64,000 nt of DNA from Aurantimonas manganoxydans SI85-9A1 (GCF_000153465.1 NZ_CH672387.1:2395903-2459902), one strand, 5' to 3'; shown: positions 36,975 to 46,633, counted from the stretch's first letter. The notes: generated from the sequence alone by a model not told the origin. Program-made: numbers and translations.

Positions 36975-37655
36975 GCCGAACGCATCCTGCATACTTGTTA
37001 ATCCACCGGCCAGCCGGCCGAACTGGCGGTTCCGACGCGTTACCATCGGGCAGACGGGAGCGGATTGGAAGCAGTTTCCCCTCGCAGACACACAGAAGGA
37101 AGATGCCCGATTGCCTTGCGCACCATCTCGGCCTGCCGTCGGACGATCTCATGGCGGGGATATTGGGTCGGATTGACGTCGCCCCGGGACGATTCCGGGC
37201 TATCGAGGGCTTCATGATCCTCGCCGGTCGGAACGCCAATCGTCCTGACCAAAGCCATCGCCGATGGCACGATGTCCGCTTCTGCGAAACCGGACGGGCC
37301 ATCGCCGGCCGGACATTCCGCCCGGATCTTTCTACGAGGCGGGAGGAGACGCAAAGCCCATCGCCGCGCAAGATGAAGATGCGGAGGAGGATGGACCGTC
37401 TTCGTTTCCCCTCCAACCACACATCGTTGGAAGCGGTCATGTTCGCGGCTCGCACACTCGGGAGACGGCCTATGAACCGTCCTGCTCAATGAGCGAGGAC
37501 CCGGTCGCCAGATATTTGGGGGGGGGCTGGGGCCGATGCAGCAGCCGGAGACGCCTTGACGTCGCCTCAGCTCATGGCGAGAACCGCATATCGATGCCAA
37601 TGCCCTACAGGTGCTGGTGCTCTCCATACACGCTCCTCAGACAAGGCGGTCGACC
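36975..37655. other. Divergent intergenic region with no clear gene
   Basis: About 680 bases between galE (minus) and the sorbosone dehydrogenase-like gene (plus). Overlapping open frames exist on both strands but show no family motif, signal peptide or good start. A run of nine G lies near 37517. It may hold decayed coding sequence; I could not identify any. Confidence 0.4.
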
Positions 37656-38945
37656 ATGGGAATTGTCGCAAAGGCGACTGCAGTCGTGGGTGGCGCTGTC
37701 GCGCTCGTCAGGCGCTTTGGTTCTCCGTCGCATCAAGCCGTCGGGCTGACACCCCAGATTCCGGAGGCGCGAAAGCAGGGAATCATGACCTTGAAACTTC
37801 CCGCCGCAGAGGGCTGGAAGGACGGGCGCCTGCCCACCTGCGCGCCGGGGCTTCAGGTCAATGCCTTTGCGTCGAACCTCGATCATCCCCGCTGGATCGA
37901 GGTCCTGCCCAATGGCGACGTCCTCGTGGCGGAGTCCAGGGAACATCCGGAGAGTCCGCGCTCCCTCATGGACCATGCTCAGCAGGCCACAATGCGCCGC
38001 GTCAAGGCGATCGGCCCCAGCGCCAATCGTGTCACCCTCTGGCGGGACGCGGATGGGGACGGTGTCGCCGAGCGCCGCGAGGTCTTCGTGGAAAACCAGA
38101 ACCAACCCTTCGGCATGGCGCTGGTCGGCGACCGGTTCTTCCTCGGGAACACGGACGGCATTCGGTGTTTCGACTACCGGCCAGGCGATACGAGCCTCAC
38201 GGGCGGTGGTGAAAAACTCGTCGACTTCAAGCCGCACGGGCACTGGACCCGCAGCCTGATCGTCTCGCCGGATCGGGCAAAAATTTACGCTGGCGTCGGT
38301 TCGCTGTCCAACATCGGCGACAAGGGGATGGCGGCGGAAGAGGGTCGCGCGGCGATCTGGGAACTGGACGTTACCACCGGAAAGGCGCGGATTTTTGCCT
38401 CCGGGCTGCGAAACCCGGTCGGCATGGCCTTCGAGCCGGTCACCGGAAAGCTCTGGACCGTCGTCAACGAGCGCGACGGGCTCGGGGACGAAACGCCGCC
38501 CGACTACCTTACGTCCGTCGAAGAGGGTGGCTTTTACGGCTGGCCCTATTGCTACTGGGGCAGCACCGTGGACGATCGTGTCACGCAGGCTCCGGACCTC
38601 GTCGCCCGTGCCATCCAGCCGGATTACGCTCTTGGCGGGCACACGGCATCGCTCGGCCTCTGCTGGATGCCGGGCGGCAACTTGCCGGGGTTCGGCGAGG
38701 GCATGGTGATCGGCCAGCACGGATCGTGGAATCGCTCGACGCTCAGTGGCTACAAGCTGATCTTCGTCCCCTTCGTCAATGGCGCGCCGAGCGGACCGGC
38801 TCGCGATATCCTCTCCGGCTTCCTGTCCGAGGACGAGAAACTTGCCTATGGACGTCCCGTCGGCGTGGCGATCGGCCCGGACGGCAAATCGCTGCTGATT
38901 GCCGACGATGTGGGAGACATCATCTGGCGCGTGACCGCCGCGTGA
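37656..38945 (+). CDS. PQQ-type sorbosone dehydrogenase-like beta-propeller protein
   Basis: A 429-residue protein of the glucose/sorbosone dehydrogenase family. After a hydrophobic N-terminus that could act as signal anchor (IVAKATAVVGGAVALV) it shows FASNLDHPRWIEVLPNGDVLVAES, RVTLWRDADGDGVAE, FGMALVGDRFFLGNTDG and IFASGLRNPVGMAFEP, plus GFYGWPYCYWG and the C-terminal RPVGVAIGPDGKSLLIADDVGDIIWRV. These repeats form a six-bladed propeller that binds PQQ in active members. It would oxidise a sugar aldehyde or aldose in the periplasm. AAGGCGG precedes ATG 37656. Substrate and the source of PQQ are unknown. Confidence 0.88.
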   Translation: MGIVAKATAVVGGAVALVRRFGSPSHQAVGLTPQIPEARKQGIMTLKLPAAEGWKDGRLPTCAPGLQVNAFASNLDHPRWIEVLPNGDVLVAESREHPESPRSLMDHAQQATMRRVKAIGPSANRVTLWRDADGDGVAERREVFVENQNQPFGMALVGDRFFLGNTDGIRCFDYRPGDTSLTGGGEKLVDFKPHGHWTRSLIVSPDRAKIYAGVGSLSNIGDKGMAAEEGRAAIWELDVTTGKARIFASGLRNPVGMAFEPVTGKLWTVVNERDGLGDETPPDYLTSVEEGGFYGWPYCYWGSTVDDRVTQAPDLVARAIQPDYALGGHTASLGLCWMPGGNLPGFGEGMVIGQHGSWNRSTLSGYKLIFVPFVNGAPSGPARDILSGFLSEDEKLAYGRPVGVAIGPDGKSLLIADDVGDIIWRVTAA

Positions 38946-39425
38946 CACGGTCGGTCGCACCATAGCGGATCGCGAAGGTTGAAACGAAGCCCTAGACCTG
39001 GAATGGGCGCATGCAGGTGATCCCGACCACGCGGGAGTCTCGACTGCGCGCCGCCACCCCGATGGTCGAGCGATTGCGGCGGGTTGCGTCAGCGAAACAG
39101 CAGTGAAGATCGGTCGAGGGCGGACCGCAAGGAGACTGGCGGCTCCCGGGCTCGGCCGGCGGAAAGCTGTGACAATGATGCGCAACCTTGCTGGCCGCAT
39201 CACGGCTCTGTGGATTTCTTCGGTGATGACTGCACCATGGGGCGTTCTTCCTTCCAGAAAATAGCATGGAAAGAAGCTTAAAGAGACATATCAAGCAGTC
39301 GATGGTCCGTCTCCGCACTTACTCCAGGTAGATCCTCCCGAGAATACCTCTTCGCTATCATATTCATTTCTACTATCCCAATCGAAGCATCACCTAGCAC
39401 AACCCCAACTAAAACTCTATGCGTA
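38946..39425. other. Convergent gap with a sharp drop in GC
   Basis: About 480 bases between the sorbosone dehydrogenase-like gene and the LuxR regulator gene, which converge. 38946-39240 is GC-rich with no recognisable gene. From about 39270 the DNA becomes AT-rich and continues so through the regulator gene, marking a compositional boundary. No clear terminator was found. Confidence 0.4.
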
Positions 39426-40091
39426 CTAATTGAAGTGCTTCCCATTGAGACCCTCACGATGGGAATATCCGTGAGCTGCAACGACAACCTCTAGTCGATT
39501 ACTCACATCTAGCTTCTGCATTATCATTGTCATGTAGTGTTTTACTGTCTTCTCTCTAATATTCAGCGCAGCGGCAATATTTTTATTGGTGCATCCCTTC
39601 ATCAATAAGGCTACAACTTGCTCTTCCCTAATGCTCAAGACAGGCATCTCGCCCGCTGTTTGCTGAACGGGATGATGAAGTGCTCTGATAACCTTGGTAG
39701 CCAAACGGGGGTTGACGTAGTTATTACCGCTCATAACGCATGATATCGCGTTTTCTAATTCGTCCAAAGTGCTCTCTTTTAGCGCGTAACCATCGGCACC
39801 AGCCTCCAATGCTTCAATAGCACAGTCCACGCTTTCAGATGCCGTGAATACGAGAATACGCGCAAGATGTGACATCTTCCGAAAACTCACGATCGCCTCG
39901 ATCACCCTCCCGGGCACTTGCGTGTCCAAGAGGATCACGTCTGGCACCGTCGACTTTCCGATATCTATAATATCGGAAGCACAGGTCCCAGCGCCTACTA
40001 CCGAGTAATCAGCGCGCTCAGAAAAAATCTTAATTAATCCGTCGCGAAAAATAGGATGCCCATCGATGATCGCAATCTTGGTAGGGACCAT
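39426..40091 (-). CDS. NarL/FixJ-type LuxR response regulator, AT-rich
   Basis: A 221-residue two-component response regulator: receiver domain (residues 1-120, phosphoacceptor Asp56 in VILLDTQVPG) and C-terminal LuxR HTH (LSIREEQVVALLMKGCTNKNIAAALNIREKTVKHYMTMIMQKLDV). ATG 40091 has a perfect AAGGAGGTG 6 bases upstream. No histidine kinase gene is nearby. Its coding sequence is far more AT-rich than its neighbours, suggesting recent acquisition. It lies next to a decayed IS256 element, and a broken relative of its HTH is found at 58970-59050. Exopolysaccharide or RTX secretion are possible targets, but nothing in the sequence shows which. Confidence 0.9.
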   Translation of the reverse strand: MVPTKIAIIDGHPIFRDGLIKIFSERADYSVVGAGTCASDIIDIGKSTVPDVILLDTQVPGRVIEAIVSFRKMSHLARILVFTASESVDCAIEALEAGADGYALKESTLDELENAISCVMSGNNYVNPRLATKVIRALHHPVQQTAGEMPVLSIREEQVVALLMKGCTNKNIAAALNIREKTVKHYMTMIMQKLDVSNRLEVVVAAHGYSHREGLNGKHFN

Positions 40092-40262
40092 CCCCCCACC
40101 TCCTTGACACTGAAATGCCGCAATTGATGATCGCATGCGCATTCCGAAGGGTAAAGGATTTATTGCGAGAATAGCAAAATAGATAATAAGGATTACAATT
40201 CAATATCGGCGTCGTGGCTAGCTTCACGTCCCCGGCCTACTTTTAATGGGCTGGGGTGCCAA

Positions 40263-41367
40263 GGTCGTGTCCCCATCCGTGGTGTAGCTCGGCGGTGGCG
40301 TCGTCGATCTCGTCCGCGCCTTTCATCGCGCTGTAGGACGGATCGGCGGCGCGGTGGTCACCAGCGGTTTCCGGTTAGGCTTGGGTTGCGACATCCAACC
40401 CGGACCGGAGATCCCCTGATGACCGACGACATGATGAGCCTGCGCAGCCTTCTGGAGAAGACCCCTGATGCCGATCTGCTGCGCGAGATGATCGGCTTTG
40501 CCGCCCAGCGGCTGATGGAACTGGAGGCCGGTGCTGCGACCGGCGCCAGCTATGGCGAGAAGAGTGCCGAGCGCCTCGCCCAGCGCAATGGCTACCGCGA
40601 CAGGGACTGGCAGACGAGAGCCGGCACAGTCGAGTTGCGCATCCCGAAGCTGCGCAGGGGCAGCTACTTTCCCGGCTTTCTGGAACCGCGGCGTATGGCC
40701 GAGAAGGCGAGAAGGCGCTGACGGCCGTCATTCAAGAAGCCTATGCCCAGGGCATCTCGACGCGCTCGGTCGACGATCTGGTCAAGGCGATGGGCATGAC
40801 CGGCATCTCCAAGAGCCAGGTGTCGAGGCTGTGTGAAGAGATCGACGGCAAGGTAAAAGCCTTTCTGGAGCGGCCGATCGAAGGCGATTGGCCCTATCTC
40901 TGGATCGACGCGACCTACCTCAAGGTCCGCCGCGGCGGCCGCATCGTCTCGGTTGCCGTGATCATCGCCGTCGGCGTCAACGCCGATGGCCGGCGTGAGG
41001 TTCTCGGCAGGGAGATCGGCACCTCGGAAGCCGAGCCGATCTGGACCGAGTTCCTGAGAAAGCTGACCCGACGCGGCCTGCGCGGCGTGAAGCTCGTCGT
41101 GTCCGACGCTCACGAGGGCATCAAAGCCGCGGTCACCAAGGTGCTAACGGCGACATGGCTCCCATCCAGCGCCTCGTCGGCGCGCTGCTGCTCGAGCAAA
41201 ACGATGAGTGGGCGGTTCAGAGGGCCAGGTACATGACACTGGAATCCGTCGCTCCCCTGAGCGATGATCCTCTCGTCAGCCTGCCAGCAACGGCACACTG
41301 ATCAGCCCGGCCTTGCCGGAAAGCGCCGTGCGATGCCGTGAGCTACACCATGCCCTAGGATACGACC
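40263..41367 (+). mobile_element. Decayed IS256-family insertion sequence
   Basis: Imperfect terminal inverted repeats of about 29 bp bound the element: the left end near 40262-40290 and the right end at 41340-41368 match at about 22 of 29 positions (both read inward to GGTGTAGCTC). The possible 8-base target duplication is degenerate (GGTGCCAA left, TGGGCCAA right, 6 of 8). At 1.1 kb it is shorter than a normal 1.3-1.4 kb IS256 element because the transposase gene has lost an internal segment. Confidence 0.75.
40419..41301 (+). pseudogene. IS256-family (mutator-type) transposase, frameshifted and internally deleted
   Basis: The 5' part encodes an IS256 N-terminus ([40 protein letters not shown]). 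Near 40700 an 8-base tandem duplication of GAGAAGGC breaks the frame. In the next frame the catalytic domain resumes ([20 protein letters not shown], then the DDE-region WPYLWIDATYLKVRRGG and [15 protein letters not shown]). At about 41157 the sequence jumps to the far C-terminus ([20 protein letters not shown]...), so the middle of the gene is missing. The element cannot move on its own. Confidence 0.88.
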
Positions 41368-41368
41368 T

Positions 41369-41672
41369 GGGCCAAAACCGGGCGGATTTTAAAGACAGGT
41401 AACGGTCTTGCCTAGGGTTGCTGTATCTGAACAGCCATCGCACTTCAAGGTCAGATGCGGTTCGCTTTGGCTTGGGAGCGGCTATTCCGCATGCCGACAC
41501 GAGCCAAAAATGAGGGTTGCAGCAAACGCATTGTTGTATTGCTGCCCCTAACGTCTCGGTTCCACGTTGGGCAGCCCCGGAGCCGGCCGCTTTAGCGAGG
41601 ATCATGGCCGATAAGCCTACCACTCGCTCAGCCTGTCCAAAACACGCGCCATAAGCAGCCAGAAAACCTGAC
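41369..41672. other. Gap between IS256 remnant and M23 peptidase gene
   Basis: About 300 bases with no gene I can support. A 153-codon minus-strand open frame spans it but has no family motif and runs into both neighbours. Confidence 0.35.
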
Positions 41673-42695
41673 CTACTTTTTGACGTGTACGGCCATTTGG
41701 GTCGTGACGTCTGAAACTCCGTCCCGAAGAAGATCAATCACTATGCGGTAGGTACCCGGCACGATCGTCCGGCGGCGACCGCTATAGGCGAGGTAGTTTG
41801 CCATCCGCCTCGGCAGAGGCTCGGTGCTCTGATCGAGCATTGTCGTCCCGTCCGGCTGAACGATCTGGATGCGGAATTGATCGCCCTGGCGCATATTAAT
41901 GGCCCAAACCCAAGCGAGCGTGGCTTCACCACCGTTCTTTGCCACCGGCACCTCGCCCGCAACCAAGCTCGGTAGTGTAGGCGGCATGCTGGACAAACCC
42001 GTAGCGAGAATGGCGAGAGCAGGTCGTTCCATCATTCGTCGGACCGGTTCGGCGAATAGCCCGGATAGGGTCGGTCCGCAGCCATGCTCCTCTCGAAGGA
42101 AGCGCCCCGTCAATGGATCTATCGCAGCGCCGTCCCGTTGCATCGCAAAATGAACATGGGGAAACTGGGCCTGGCCTGACGAGCCGATGAGCCCTAGCTG
42201 CGTGCTTTGGGTGACAGGCATGCCTGGTCGCACGACGATACTGCCCATCCTCAGATGACAGTATTGCGATGTCAGACCACTTCCATGTTCGACAACCACC
42301 CCGTTGCCGCACTCAATCCCTTCCAGCTGCGCCGTATCATCGCCGTCCACCATGATGCGGTCCGGCACACCGTCGCGAACTCGGAGAACCCGGCCATCTG
42401 CAGCGGATACGACAGGCACGCCGCGGGCCACGTCCACCACCGACCGGACCCTAAAATCCCATCCGTCATGCCCGTCATAGGTCGCATCTCCGCAGAGCGG
42501 ATCATTGGCCAATGGGCCCGGGCCAACGTCCGGCATCTGCTGGACGAAGCAATCTTTCCCGAGATTGCAATCGACGGGCAGCGCCAACTTTGACAGACTA
42601 TGATCGGCCTTCGCCGCGCTTGCAAGCAAGCTAATCGAGGCGAGTACAACGATTATCGCTGCGGCGGCGCATCTTACGGATAGCTTGGAGCGCAT
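41673..42695 (-). CDS. Secreted M23 (LytM-type) metallopeptidase
   Basis: A 340-residue secreted protein with signal peptide MRSKLSVRCAAAAIIVVLASISLLASAAKA. The M23 domain has the zinc motif HxxxD in DGHDGWDF (about residues 77-84) and the HxH motif in FPHVHFAMQ (about 178-186). A C-terminal beta-rich domain of about 100 residues follows (RIQIVQPDGTTMLDQSTEPL). ATG 42695 is preferred because it gives a proper signal peptide; a GTG 30 bases upstream overlaps the adaptor stop and is possible. It ends the type I secretion operon, so it may open or remodel peptidoglycan for the exporter. All M23 zinc ligands appear present. Confidence 0.85.
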   Translation of the reverse strand: MRSKLSVRCAAAAIIVVLASISLLASAAKADHSLSKLALPVDCNLGKDCFVQQMPDVGPGPLANDPLCGDATYDGHDGWDFRVRSVVDVARGVPVVSAADGRVLRVRDGVPDRIMVDGDDTAQLEGIECGNGVVVEHGSGLTSQYCHLRMGSIVVRPGMPVTQSTQLGLIGSSGQAQFPHVHFAMQRDGAAIDPLTGRFLREEHGCGPTLSGLFAEPVRRMMERPALAILATGLSSMPPTLPSLVAGEVPVAKNGGEATLAWVWAINMRQGDQFRIQIVQPDGTTMLDQSTEPLPRRMANYLAYSGRRRTIVPGTYRIVIDLLRDGVSDVTTQMAVHVKK

Positions 42696-42721
42696 GGGAC
42701 AATCGTACTTCGCCGTCTCGG

Positions 42722-44044
42722 TCACTCTTCTCGGAACGAGCGCATCATCTGGTCGGTAAATGGCTTGACCAGATAGGATAGTGCCGAGCGTTCGCCGGTT
42801 TTGAGGAACACCTCAACGGGCATACCTGGAACGAGGATCTGCTTGCCGAGGCCCCGATCCTCGTCGGTGATGGCGATAGTGGAAAGGTAGTAGGTCTGCC
42901 CGCTGGCTGGATCGAGTGTCGCCGCGGCACCGACGATGTCAACTCTGCCGTCGATCTCGGGCGTAGTGCGCTGGTTAAAGGCGGAGAAGCGCAGCTTGAC
43001 GTCTTGGCCCACGCTAACCTGGTCAATGTCGACCGGCGACAGCTTGGCTTCCACGACGAGTTCCTCGCCTTCCGGCACGATCCCCATCACTGTCTCGCCT
43101 GGCGAGATGACGCCATCGACCGTGTGTACTTTCAGATCGTTGACGAACCCGGCAATTGGTGCGCGCAAATCCATTCGCGAGAGGCGATCCTTTGCGGCCA
43201 CGATCCGTTCAGACAATTCGGCCACGCGGGCGTCGACGTCTCTGAGTTCGCGCTGCGCGTCAGTTCGGGTCTGTTGATCCAATTCAATGATCTTCATTCG
43301 GGCTTCGCTGATTTGCCCTTTGACCCGAGCAATGTTTGCTTCGATCTCCCCCTTCAAACCGTCGATCTTTGCAAGATCACGTTCCATTATGCGGGTCCGG
43401 GTACCCTCGACCAGCTTCCGCTTTACCAGTGGAGCCAGACGGGCCAAATCCTCGGCAATCATCTGACGCTCCAAGGCGTTGGATTCCCGTTGCGATTCCA
43501 GTCCCCGAACTTGCTCGCCGTACTGCTCAATCTGGGACTGCAACTGATCGGCCTGGGCGTCGCGGGTGGCTCGGTTGTCACTGAACAGCCGGCGCTCGCC
43601 CTCTGCGATTGCAGCCGTCGCACCGGCCGTTTCGAAGACCTGCTCGAACAGGACATCATCAGCTCCGTCGCGTTCGGCGCGCAACCGTGCTTGCCGGCCG
43701 ATCAGTTCCGACAACTGGGAGGAGATCACGCCGAGCTCCGCTTTGGTCTGGGTCTCGTCGAGCCTGATCAGGACTTCGCCGGCTTCAACCACGTCGCCAT
43801 TCGCCACGAGGATTGCCCCGACAATCCCGCCGTCGCGATGCTGAATCTGCTTGACCTGCTTCTTCACCGTGACCTTACCTTGGGCAATAATCGCTCCGGA
43901 GAGGCTGGCTTGGGCCGCCCAGCCACCGCATCCCACGATCAGGGCAGTCGCCAGCAGGCCTGACGTGATAATCCGTGAGCGAATGCCGAAGCGCTGTCCG
44001 GCCTGCGTCGCCTCGCTTTCCTGGGCCTTTTGCGTGCCACTCAT
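42722..44044 (-). CDS. Type I secretion membrane fusion protein (HlyD/PrsE-like)
   Basis: A 440-residue periplasmic adaptor. One membrane helix near residues 27-47 (IITSGLLATALIVGCGGWAA) is followed by the barrel-sandwich start GKVTVKKQVKQIQHRDGGIV. A long coiled-coil hairpin spans about 90-280, and C-terminal HlyD motifs are APIAGFVNDLKVHTVDGVISPGE and GMPVEVFLKTGERSALSYLVKP. It links the ABC exporter to an outer-membrane TolC that is not encoded here. ATG 44044 has GGAGG 8 bases upstream; an earlier TTG would overlap that site. It lies between the RTX protein gene and the M23 gene. Confidence 0.9.
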   Translation of the reverse strand: MSGTQKAQESEATQAGQRFGIRSRIITSGLLATALIVGCGGWAAQASLSGAIIAQGKVTVKKQVKQIQHRDGGIVGAILVANGDVVEAGEVLIRLDETQTKAELGVISSQLSELIGRQARLRAERDGADDVLFEQVFETAGATAAIAEGERRLFSDNRATRDAQADQLQSQIEQYGEQVRGLESQRESNALERQMIAEDLARLAPLVKRKLVEGTRTRIMERDLAKIDGLKGEIEANIARVKGQISEARMKIIELDQQTRTDAQRELRDVDARVAELSERIVAAKDRLSRMDLRAPIAGFVNDLKVHTVDGVISPGETVMGIVPEGEELVVEAKLSPVDIDQVSVGQDVKLRFSAFNQRTTPEIDGRVDIVGAAATLDPASGQTYYLSTIAITDEDRGLGKQILVPGMPVEVFLKTGERSALSYLVKPFTDQMMRSFREE

Positions 44045-44092
44045 CTCATGCTCCTCCAAGGATTATTGCGTCGGCGATCGCGGCTGTCGGCT

Positions 44093-46621
44093 TCAACCGT
44101 CGTCGCGGCCAGCCAGGATAAAATCCTGTTCGGTCAGCAAATGCCGACCATGCAGGACGAGCTCGAATTCCATCTCGGGATCTTCGTCGAGATTCCCGCC
44201 CACAATGGTGATGTCCCGGTCGCCAGTCTCGTCGGCGATAAACTGATGACGATAGGTCACGGCGCCGATCTCCGCGGTCGTCGACGAAGCGGCGCCGGCA
44301 AAGAACAGCTTTTGCGCAGCGAAGTCGTCGAGGTCTCTGCCGAGACGCGACAGGTCGATACGGTCGCCGACCGAGAAGTCCTGGATATGGTCGCGAGGCC
44401 CGCCCTCGTTGGTCAAGGCGTCGAGGGAGCGGAACACGAAGATGTCGTTACCCGCACCGCCGACCATGATGTTGACCTCATCGTCGGCAACGAGCCGATC
44501 ATTTCCATGACCACCGCGAATGTTCTCAATCTCGAAGAGACGAGCCTCGCGGGTGCCGTCGATCGTCACCCATCCATCAGGCAAGTTGATCGTCGCGTCG
44601 AAAACAATCTCGGACAGATCCAGCGTATCGTTGCCGCCACCGCCATAGACGGTGTCAGTCTCGCCATCTGCCACGAGGGCGATGCAATCATCGCCCTCTC
44701 CGCCCTCTAGGGTATCAACGCCGGCGCCGTCGAACAGCATGTCGTTGCCAGCGGCGCCGATGATGTAATCGTCACCGTCATCGCCGTGCAGAATGTCGTC
44801 GCCCTCGCCACCGTCGATCGCGTCGGCCCCCGCGCCGCCGTGTACTTCATCATTGCCGATGTCACCGAAGATCTGGTCGTCGCCGCCGTTCCCATGCAGA
44901 ACGTCGTGGCCTTCACCACCGTCGATCAAGTCGGCCCCGGCGCCGCCGTGCGCTACGTCGTCGCCCTCGCCTCCATGGATTGCGTCGTTGCCGGCACCGC
45001 CGTGCAGCACGTCGTTGCCACTCGCTCCGAACATCGTGTCGTCGCCATCGTCGCCATGGAGGACGTCGTCGCCTTCGCCGCCGTCGAGTGCGTCATTGCC
45101 GCCACCACCGTGCAACTCATCATTGCCGATGCCGCCGAAGAGCTGGTCGCCACCATCATCGCCATGAAGGACGTCGTCATCGGCACCGCCGTCGATCATG
45201 TCGGCCCCAGCACCACCGATGAGGACGTCGGCTCCAGCCCCGCCCTCGATATGATCGTCGCCGTCGCCCCCATGGATGACGTCAGCGCCGTCTTCGCCAA
45301 AGAGCCGATCGTTTCCGACGCCGCCGTCGATGTAGTCGTTGCCGTCTCCTCCGTGGGCTTCGTCGTTGCCGTCGCCACCGAAGATGACGTCGTTGCCGGC
45401 ATCGCCATAAAGAAGGTCGTCGCCCTGTTCGCCAAACAGCGTGTCATCGCCATCGCCGCCGAACAGGATGTCATTGCCGCGGCCGCCCCATAGAATGTCG
45501 TTGCCGGCGCCTCCGACCAGCCGATCGTTACCGTCGCCGCCATAAAGGATATCGTCGCTCTCGCGGCCGTAGATCATGTCGTTGCCGCCGCGACCATCGA
45601 TCAGGTCAGCATAGGGCGTGCCGATCAGCATATCGTCGCCATCGGTGCCGACGATCGCTTCGGTTTCCGGCAGACGGATTTCCAGATGCGCTGTCTGCAT
45701 GACGACTTCGTCGCCGTCGCTGACCTGGTAACGGAAGACCACCGCTCCGGTCTCGTCGGTTGCAGGCGTGTAAAGCCAACGGTCAAGACCGATACGCTCC
45801 AGTCTGCCGCCATCCGCCTCCAGATAACGCACGATCAGCGTGTCGCCGTCGGGGTCGCTCGCGCCGTGAAGCAGTTCCCCCATGGTGATGATCACCGACA
45901 GGTTAAGCAGCCCGTTGTCGAGATAGACCGGGCCGGAGAGAACCGGACGACGGTTTGTCTTCGTCGGCGCCGGGTCATCGTCATCTTCGTCGCCGGGTGT
46001 TGTTTGATCCGGGTCCGGATCGAGAGCGCCGGGGTCTTCGTGATCGCCGGGGCCAGGTCCGTCGGGTTGACCACTCGTGGGCGGTAGGCTCACGACGGGT
46101 TGGTTATCATTGGCTGTCGGCAGCGACGAATTTGTCCCCGTCGGATTGCCCGATCCCAACGGTCTGGAACCGACATTTGCACCAGTCGTATCGGCGGGTG
46201 CCATCTTCGTCGCTCGTTCAAAGGCGGCCTGAGAGGGGCCGTCCCCCGCTTGCGGGAACGCAAACTCCGACACGTCAAAGGCAGGCAGCGGCCTGCCCTT
46301 GGCTATGGCATCGAGGTAGTCCGAGATCCGGACAACCTTATCCAGAGCAGCCGCATCGGCTGCTTCGATGGGGGCAGCCGTCGTCGCCTGAACGTCCGGG
46401 GTCTGGTTCGGCTGCGGTGAGGACTTCTGGTTGCCGGGCGCTTCCTTCTCCTCCTCATCGTCCTGGAAGATCTGTTTGAGTATGCCCGCGAAGGCCACGA
46501 CGAAGAGTGGCAGCACGGCCAGGGAGTTCACCCGCGAAGCGTTGTCCTTGATCTCGAAACGCTTCTTCGGCGCATTGGCCGCGTCCTGGTCCGGTATACC
46601 GAGTGTCAGCCTGTCTTCCAT
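44093..46621 (-). CDS. RTX protein with cadherin-like domain and N-terminal membrane helix
   Basis: An 842-residue calcium-binding protein probably exported by the adjacent type I system. Residues 33-52 form a hydrophobic segment (SLAVLPLFVVAFAGILKQIF), which is unusual in type I substrates. A low-complexity Pro/Asp-rich linker follows to about 225. A cadherin-like domain spans about 226-319 (GASDPDGDTLIVRYLEADGG). Dense GGxGxDxL RTX nonapeptides run from about 322 to 644. The C-terminal secretion region has HIQDFSVGDRIDLSRLG and ends GRHLLTEQDFILAGRDDG. ATG 46621 has AGGAGG 8 bases upstream. The N-terminal helix could anchor the protein or reflect a different export step. Adhesin or matrix protein is the likely role. 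Confidence 0.88.
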   Translation of the reverse strand: MEDRLTLGIPDQDAANAPKKRFEIKDNASRVNSLAVLPLFVVAFAGILKQIFQDDEEEKEAPGNQKSSPQPNQTPDVQATTAAPIEAADAAALDKVVRISDYLDAIAKGRPLPAFDVSEFAFPQAGDGPSQAAFERATKMAPADTTGANVGSRPLGSGNPTGTNSSLPTANDNQPVVSLPPTSGQPDGPGPGDHEDPGALDPDPDQTTPGDEDDDDPAPTKTNRRPVLSGPVYLDNGLLNLSVIITMGELLHGASDPDGDTLIVRYLEADGGRLERIGLDRWLYTPATDETGAVVFRYQVSDGDEVVMQTAHLEIRLPETEAIVGTDGDDMLIGTPYADLIDGRGGNDMIYGRESDDILYGGDGNDRLVGGAGNDILWGGRGNDILFGGDGDDTLFGEQGDDLLYGDAGNDVIFGGDGNDEAHGGDGNDYIDGGVGNDRLFGEDGADVIHGGDGDDHIEGGAGADVLIGGAGADMIDGGADDDVLHGDDGGDQLFGGIGNDELHGGGGNDALDGGEGDDVLHGDDGDDTMFGASGNDVLHGGAGNDAIHGGEGDDVAHGGAGADLIDGGEGHDVLHGNGGDDQIFGDIGNDEVHGGAGADAIDGGEGDDILHGDDGDDYIIGAAGNDMLFDGAGVDTLEGGEGDDCIALVADGETDTVYGGGGNDTLDLSEIVFDATINLPDGWVTIDGTREARLFEIENIRGGHGNDRLVADDEVNIMVGGAGNDIFVFRSLDALTNEGGPRDHIQDFSVGDRIDLSRLGRDLDDFAAQKLFFAGAASSTTAEIGAVTYRHQFIADETGDRDITIVGGNLDEDPEMEFELVLHGRHLLTEQDFILAGRDDG

Positions 46622-46633
46622 CGCCGCCACCTC

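Noticed and set aside
41276-41737. 153-codon minus-strand open frame over the gap after the IS256 remnant
   Set aside because: No start signal, no family motif, and it overlaps the M23 gene and the IS right end.
44600-45650. Dense repetitive DNA resembling a tandem repeat or CRISPR-like array
   Set aside because: The periodicity of 27 bases comes from RTX nonapeptide codons (GGxGxDxxx) in a clear coding frame; there are no conserved repeats with unique spacers.
44093-46600. Long plus-strand frames rich in Val/Asp opposite the RTX repeats
   Set aside because: They mirror the minus-strand RTX repeats and have no independent coding support.
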